Assembly: GCA_008828725.1 (NCBI GenBank)
Contig: MEHQ01002823.1
Coordinates: 108,178 to 172,177 of the forward strand
Source: Saccharina japonica
Taxonomy: Eukaryota; Sar; Phaeophyceae; Laminariales; Laminariaceae
Direction: 5' to 3'
DNA length: 64,000 nt
A program made the translations under genes and the position numbers. The notes under the pieces are model-generated. The model had not been told where the DNA came from. It ran no database searches and worked only from the letters and a program-made list of their open reading frames with translations. Each line of letters begins with the position of its first letter. Position 1 is the stretch's first letter. Below, one piece after another: positions 58,096 to 64,000 of this stretch.

Positions 58096-59185
58096 CCGGG
58101 GGGGAGGGGGGAGAGGGGAGAGACACGGCGCCGACAAGAAAAATCAAATATCGTTCTTGTGTAAATTTTCATTTCGATACTCGTATTGTCCTGCTGAAAT
58201 CTATCATTCACAGGTCATCATACCTGGTACCTTTCATGTGTATAGGCATTACAAGCAAGTTGTTTTTTAGTGCTCCGTCCGGTGCTGTTGTCCTGTGCCT
58301 CGAGTTCGTATAGTTTTTATAGGTCGTAGCCTACCACACAGCAGTGTGTGACACAACTTAATAAGAAGTTCGAACGCGTAAGGCAGGGTGTGTCCTACTC
58401 TAGTATCAGTATAAAAATGAAGATTTTTTTTATCGTAATCTAAAATCGAGCCTGGAACTGTGAACTCCAAAATTAATTACTGGGTTATTTAGTGCTGCTG
58501 TCGCGCGCTGTATATATACAACAGCAGTTAGCAGTAGTAGTAGTGTTCGACCGCCGTGGTCGAGCCGCAGCTCTTTGGAGAGCCCTCGGCATCTTGGCAT
58601 GTGGCATGTATCATACGGGTACGCGTGGGCGCGTCCGGCTGTTTGGCTGCATCTTCCTCTAGCGCTGAGGCTAGTCGTAACCAACCATAACTGCATGGCC
58701 AAGCAGCACCGTCGTACGCACGACAAATCGGATGAATTTGGGCGTTCCGTGTCTGTTGGTCTCTGCTGTTGTGCTTCTCATGCAGCAGTATAACCATGTA
58801 TATCATATAAGACGCACTGCTGCAAAACACGCAAGTGCGTATCATATCACACGGAAGTATACACGTAAAACAGCAGCAGCAGCAGCAGCAGCAGTGATGC
58901 GATCAGTACTGCCTGTGTTAAGATCTGGCAAACGCCTGTCTGTTGACTGCACACGCAAAAGGTACCGACGGGTCGTCCCGAGCCAGCCAGTCAGTCGCTC
59001 ACATGGTCTGTGTACGTATATATACTGCATACCTGGTACACAGCAGTAGTATTATAGCAGTTGTTGTATGATAACCCTCACGGGGCCCAGCAGGAAAATC
59101 AACCAAACACGTCACGATGGTGTTATCAACCGTCTATTATCATTATTATCATTATTATCATTATTATTATTATTATTATTAATAT

Positions 59186-59520
59186 TGTGTGTGTGTTCTT
59201 CACATTAAACCTTCCTTTCTACCCGTCGACATCCAGCACACCCAGTGTCCGTGCCGATTCTTCATCCTAAAAAGGTACCAGTTCTGTGGTCACAAAACTA
59301 CGACACAGAGATACTACACTCAGTGCAGTAAGCAGAGCAGACAATGCAACGCCATATACGACAGGCAAGACCTACCCTGCTAGCAATCCAGGTGCATGCA
59401 AGAGAAAAAAAGAGAAAAAAGAAAAAAGCGAAAAGAAAAAATAATAAAAAGTAAATATACTGAAGCAAATCAACAATCAAGCAACCAAATAAAAAGCATG
59501 ACAAAAAAAGAAAGAGTCGT
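59186..59520 (+). repeat. Dispersed repeat family R2, copy 1
   Basis: Order: GTGTGTTCTTCACATTAAAC, CTTTCTACCCGTCGACATCC, CACCCAGTGTCCGTGCCGAT, TCTTCATCCTAAAAAGGTAC, GTGGTCACAAAACTACGACA, CAGAGATACTAC, then ACAATGCAACGCCATATACG, CAATCCAGGTGCATGCAAGA and an A-rich tail. It is the near-complete inverted partner of 62385-62717. Confidence 0.8.
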
Positions 59521-60178
59521 GCTTCTCCCAGAGGAGATGCGACCTCCAATAAAAACCAAATGAAATGAAAGAAAATGAAATGGACCGAAACAGCGCCAAC
59601 AGAGCAAGACTGAGAACGACAGGATAGGACAGCCAGCCGGAGCACACCAAAGGCCAGCCGAGGCAGGTTTGTGCCCATAGTACAGGCAGGTTCTACCAGC
59701 TAGTCGGTCTGGCACCTACTCTGTTTGCCGTCTCTTTCCTGCTTTCGTCCGTCCTGGTTTCCCTATGACCCCCCCCACCCTCCGTCTCCCTTCCCTTGGG
59801 CGCCACCCATACAACCGGTACGTGGCACTTCCAACTCAATTCCGTTTCGTTCTCGTGTAACACACGAGAGTCCCGGAAAGAGAACGGGGAATGTAGGGAG
59901 CGCGCAACAGCAGCACGAGTGGCATTATGCTGCTGCGCACATATCGGAGGTCGGAACGGAGATCTCCGTGCCCTGCTACGAGTATACCAGGCATACAATA
60001 GTTCGGGCACATATACCCTACCCCAGCAGCCGGGGCTCCTTCGTGTGGCTGATGCTATATATATATGCTATACACAGATGTATACATGCATATACATATA
60101 TATATGCTATATATACATACATACTATACAGACATATATATGCTATAATATATAGACATATGTGTTGGCCGCGTAGCC

Positions 60179-60268
60179 ATTATGGAGGTCGCCTCCTCAG
60201 ATGATGTTGGCCAACCCTGCTCAAGACCCCGACACGGCCGACATCATCTGAGGAGGTGACCTCCATAC
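60179..60268. repeat. 32-bp-arm hairpin element
   Basis: TATGGAGGTCGCCTCCTCAG, ATGATGTTGGCC (60181-60212) and its near-perfect complement at 60236-60267, with two G-T-type differences and a 23-base spacer. The flanks are (TA)-rich. Small palindromic MITE or foldback; no coding content. Confidence 0.85.
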
Positions 60269-60317
60269 ATACTTCAGTATATATGCTATATATACCTGGT
60301 ACAAGGTTCCCCGTCGG

Positions 60318-60470
60318 GATTGTGTGTGTTCTTCACATTAAACCTTCCTTTCTACCCGTCGACATCCAGAACACCCAGTGTCCGTGCCGATTCTTTTATC
60401 CTAAAAAGGTACCAGTTGTGTGGTCACAAAACTACGACACAGAGATACTACGCTCAGTGCAGATTGTGGT
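60318..60470 (+). repeat. Dispersed repeat family R2, copy 2 (truncated)
   Basis: Starts at GTGTGTTCTTCACATTAAAC and stops after CTACGCTCAGTGCAG. It lacks the CCATATACG and A-rich parts. Confidence 0.8.
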
Positions 60471-60758
60471 TGACCTGAAATCCCTGGGATGACGCAAGCT
60501 GAAAAGGGGGGCACACAGCAGGCGTTCATTCTTACTGTAGTATAATACCAGCTACGAGTACGTACACCAGCAGTAGCCATCGAGCAAGAACGAAGAACAT
60601 AACAAAAAAATCTCTTGAGAGCTTCGTACGTAACGGAAAGAAAAGTACAAAGCCACCGGGCAAGTAACACCAACCAGCCCAAACGAGTTAATAGTGAGTT
60701 CTATATGTATTATATAATCGGCACTTTTGTTCGACATGATTTCCCCTTCCCTCCAAGT

Positions 60759-60807
60759 CTATGGGCTATGACCCTCCAATTGTTTTTTGGAGGGTCATAG
60801 ACCATAG
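60759..60807. repeat. 21-bp-arm hairpin
   Basis: CTATGGGCTATGACCCTCCA and TGGAGGGTCATAGACCATAG are inverted with one mismatch around a T-rich seven-base loop. Unknown function. Confidence 0.8.
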
Positions 60808-61004
60808 CTCCGAGTTGTATTACTACAGTTATTGTTGTTGTCTTCGTCTCCACATCAAACCATTATTTCTACCCAACCCACTCCATTGTCCGTACACAAT
60901 CTTCATCCCAGTATACGATATTTCGAGTGTATCGTACGATATACCAGTATACAGCAGTAGTAGCGGTCCCTACAATTTATAGTGCCGGTTGCCCGCTATG
61001 CAAA

Positions 61005-61125
61005 GTGCCTACGGATTCGCTTGGCACATGGGATTCACCAGTGTAGTAGTCTGCGGAGTAGTGCCGGTTGCCGCCATAGTGCCGGTTTTGTTGGCTGGCG
61101 CCTACATACCGACACTATAGGCACT
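61005..61125 (+). repeat. Dispersed repeat R3, copy 1 (partner at 63095-63220)
   Basis: TCGCTTGGCACATGGGATTC, CCAGTGTAGTAGT, AGTAGTGCCGGTTGCCGCC, TTGTTGGCTGGCGCCTACAT, matched at 63110-63215 by CACTTGGCACAGATGGGATT, AACCAGTGTGGCAGTG, AGTAGTGCCGGTTGCCGCTT, TTGTTGCCTGGCGCATGCAT. No coding content. Confidence 0.75.
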
Positions 61126-61267
61126 ACAGAGACACCACTACTGACTGTACAGATATTTATTTGTACTCGTACGAGTTTTGTGGACAGAAGGCACAAGTCA
61201 CAAGCGATATACCAGACAGATAAAATAAGCAGACAGCGAGGTACTGCTGTGCGTGTTTGTATGCACG

Positions 61268-61418
61268 CATGCTTACTGCACTGAGCGTAGTATCTCTGTG
61301 TCGTAGTTTTGTGACCACAGAACTGGTACCTTTTTAGGATGAAGAATCGGCACGGGTACTGGGTGTGCTGGATGTCGACGGGTAGAAAGGAAGGTTTAAT
61401 GTGAAGAACACACACACG
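61268..61418 (-). repeat. Dispersed repeat family R2, copy 3
   Basis: Reverse-oriented copy from GCTTACTGCACTGAGCGTAG to TTAATGTGAAGAACACACAC. About 950 bases from copy 2, which is in the opposite orientation. Confidence 0.8.
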
Positions 61419-61635
61419 GAATGTCAAGCGTGCGGGATACGAAAGAATACAGGTATGTAAATTATGGCATATATATTAATATGATGACACGAGGTATACC
61501 GCTGTAGAAAATATATTCGTATTCGTTGTTCATTGAAACCAGGAGGATATTCCCAGAAATATCATGTATTTATGTTTCATTGGCACACAGGTTGTTATCC
61601 TCCCACGCTTTTTTTTTTTCTTGTCTTTTTTCTCT

Positions 61636-61852
61636 TTCATGCACCTGGATTGCTAGCAGGGTACGTCTTGCCTGTCGTATATGGCATTGCATTGTCTGCT
61701 CTGCTTACTGCACTGAGCGTATTATCTCTGTGTCGTAGTTTTGTGACTACAGAACTGGTACCTTTTTAGGATGAAGAATCGGCACGGACACTGGGTGTGC
61801 TGGATGTCGACGGGTAGAAAGGAAGGTTTAATGTGAAGAACACACACACTTG
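61636..61852 (-). repeat. Dispersed repeat family R2, copy 4
   Basis: Reverse-oriented, longer copy including ATGCACCTGGATTGCTAGCA, GTATATGGCATTGCATTGTC and the GGAAGGTTTAATGTGAAGAA end. Confidence 0.8.
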
Positions 61853-62144
61853 CGACGCACGACTCACTCGTACCGCAAGCATGCAGTACTCGTGTGCAGG
61901 TTATGGCTTAGCTTATGTCTCTCTCGAAGGTTGTGACCGCAAAGCTTGTACTGTACATACCAGGTGCCATTTATGTATTGCCTAGTTTACGATTCGAAGA
62001 ATCAGCATGGACACTGGGCGTGCTACATGTCGATGGGTTCGGGTTAGCGTTTCGGGTCCCGGTACCATACATGCCTACCGGTACCTGACATTTGCACAAA
62101 CACAAAAGGGATCAACTGGCGAGAGCGCCTAATGTGGGTAGGCG

Positions 62145-62290
62145 CGATTCGACGATAGTTGACGAGGGAAGAAAGGGCTGAAGTGAAGTCTTCTCGCGAT
62201 AAAAAAAAGCAAGGCATGGACCGTAGTGGGGAGGGGGGAGGAGAGAGAGCCTGCTACGTGACCCCGGATCTGAGTTACGACTGTTAATAG
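62145..62290 (+). repeat. Dispersed repeat, copy B (partner of 54713-54860)
   Basis: CGATTCGACGATAGTTGACG, AGGGAAGAAAGG, GTGGGGAGGGGGGAGGAGAG and CCCCGGATCTGAGTTACG parallel the copy at 54713. It is separated from R2 copy 5 by about 90 bases. Confidence 0.6.
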
Positions 62291-62384
62291 GAGGGACGAA
62301 AGAAGGGAGAGGCTAATACATGAGAAGGGCGGAGATAATGAATGGGATGGACGAAAAATAAACAAATACTGCTGCACCTGGAGT

Positions 62385-62717
62385 TGTACAGAACCACTCT
62401 TTCTTTTTTTGTCATGCTTTTTTTTGGTTGCTTGATTGTTGATTTGCTTCAGTATGTTTACTTTTTATTATTTTTTCCTTTTCGCTTTTTTTCTTTTTTT
62501 CTCTTGCATGCACCTGGATTGCTAGCAGGTTAGGTCTTGCCTGTCGTATATGGCATTGCATTGTCTGCTCTGCTTACTGCACTGAGCGTAGTATCTCTGT
62601 GTCGTAGTTTTGTGACCACACAACTGGTACCTTTTTAGGATGAAGAATCGGCACGGACACTGGGTGTGCTGGATGTTGACGGGTAGAAAGGAAGGTTTAA
62701 TGTGAAGAACACATACA
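62385..62717 (-). repeat. Dispersed repeat family R2, copy 5 (longest)
   Basis: Reverse complement of copy 1 over nearly its whole length, including the T-rich tail (CTTTTTTTTGGTTGCTTGAT, TGTTGATTTGCTTCAGTATG). With copy 1 it forms a 3.5-kb interval bounded by inverted repeats. Confidence 0.8.
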
Positions 62718-64000
62718 CCAGTGAGAGGCACTCACTCTGTACTCGTACAGTATACGAATAGTTACTTAGATAACGACGTAGCAGCAGTAATCTTCATCAA
62801 AACCTTGATACCAGGTACCGGCATATATGTACTGTATACAGTATCCAACTGTAGTACAGCCAGTATAAAACTACTGTAGTACAGCAGAATGCGGGTGCTG
62901 GTTGTATAACGTATACTATAGTCGAGAATATCGAGCAACACGAACGGTTTGATGTGAACCACACACAAGCCGCCTTTTGTCCTTTTGTTGCTTTTTTTCT
63001 TTTTTTTCACAATAAGGAGCAACAAAGCCGAGGGAGCGAAGCGACTGAGGCTTCATTTTCTGAAATACGTCCTCTTGCAGTAGTGGTCCCTATATAGTGC
63101 TAGTGAAATCACTTGGCACAGATGGGATTAACCAGTGTGGCAGTGTGTGAAGTAGTGCCGGTTGCCGCTTTAGTGTCGGTATTGTTGCCTGGCGCATGCA
63201 TACCCGCATTATATAGGGCCCACGGCTGTATACGGTCGTCGGGTGCAAGGGTGCGTCTATAGGGGGGAAGGCACGCGAACGGAAAATAAATTCGTAAATA
63301 AGACGAATCCAACGGTACAGACACCCGTTGCAGAGTGAGCTTTTTCATGGGTTTGGAAAACATGACTTTTGTGCGTCCGTCCGTCGTTCGTTTATATAGT
63401 ACCAATGGAGTACCTTTTCAGACCGTTCGACACGCTCACAGCACCGATCACCGACACGGCCACGCTCTCAGTTATACACACACGAAACATAGCAGCTCCT
63501 GCCTTCGCTGCGAGCCCTGTGCAGTTTAGCGAGGAAAGTGTGGCTGACTCTGTAATTTCTGGCGCCTGACCCCGGGTAGGGATGATGCATGCCCACCGCA
63601 CCCCAACAGAGCGCCAGAGGCAGTTTTGACCACTTAAGACTACGTACAGCCAGCACAAGAGTTCCCACAGCTGACGAGTACGCAGGGACCTTCTTCCACG
63701 CTACAGAGGGCTCGGTGCGCGCGCGCGCAGAGCTCGTGGGGCTCCATGTGTGGCGGTGTGCGTGTGAGCTATGGATTGCGTCTTGGCCTTGACCCGGCTT
63801 CTCAATCCCACATCACGCCCAACACAAACAGTCATTACTACTACTGCTGTAATAACGCAAGGATGTGTAATACCGGTATCAGGTTCTCAGTGGTTATCAA
63901 AATCACATGGGGTTTGCATTTTTTTTTTTTGCGGTTTCGATATTTTTGTGCTCGTCCCCGGTGGCAAACACCTCCACACAAGAAACCCGTTTTGTTTTGG
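62718..64000. other. Window end: no gene seen
   Basis: Holds the second R3 copy (63095-63220), a poly(T) run (63919-63931) and unique sequence. Short open frames at 63390-63670 have no motif. Confidence 0.5.

Overview
This is a eukaryotic nuclear window: intron-rich genes with GT-AG (and one GC-AG) introns of hundreds to thousands of bases, large low-complexity intergenic space, many short non-autonomous mobile elements, and a short interstitial TTAGGG array. Gene architecture, long introns, TTAGGG telomere-type repeat and decayed copia sequence fit a brown alga (Phaeophyceae, Ectocarpus-like) or a related large-genome stramenopile. The lineage is inference; no marker gene for it lies in the window.

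Layout. (1) 156-9337, plus strand: the last eight exons of a ClpX AAA+ unfoldase gene. The 5' part lies left of the window. (2) 9338-13668: 4.3 kb convergent intergenic or 3' UTR sequence without a supportable gene. (3) 13669-34981, minus strand: an 18-exon gene for a predicted protein of about 1570 residues with three clear EF-hands, one degenerate EF-hand and a basic tryptophan-containing coiled-coil part. Its exon phases agree through the chain; two junctions rest on unusual sites, a GC donor and a choice of acceptor. One exon and part of another occur twice because two overlapping contig ends appear to have been joined at the single N (23933). (4) 34982-35525: a 544-base divergent promoter region. 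(5) 35526-40443, plus strand: a four-exon gene for a ZUFSP/ZUP1-type peptidase (family C78) with three zinc-ribbon (RanBP2/NZF-like) fingers and a PCNA-binding (PIP-box-like) motif. (6) 40444-49250: intergenic, with a (TAC)n run, the TTAGGG array and a tandem repeat. (7) 49251-51404, minus strand: a glutamine-rich protein, with a likely 5' exon at 51640-51803. (8) 51805-64000: a repeat-rich region with a small TIR element carrying a decayed copia fragment, a tRNA-headed SINE-like piece, a CENP-B/Tc5-type helix-turn-helix exon, hairpin elements and one repeat family in several orientations.

The genes are ordinary eukaryotic neighbours and do not form an operon. ClpX would act with ClpP in an organelle, the EF-hand protein is a probable calcium-responsive scaffold, and the C78 peptidase a probable polyubiquitin-specific enzyme. 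The most notable biology is the domain combination in the C78 peptidase. The most notable genome features are one roughly 260-base dispersed repeat always joined to a G/C homopolymer, a MITE family caught as an insertion difference between overlapping contigs, and an apparent assembly duplication inside the EF-hand gene.
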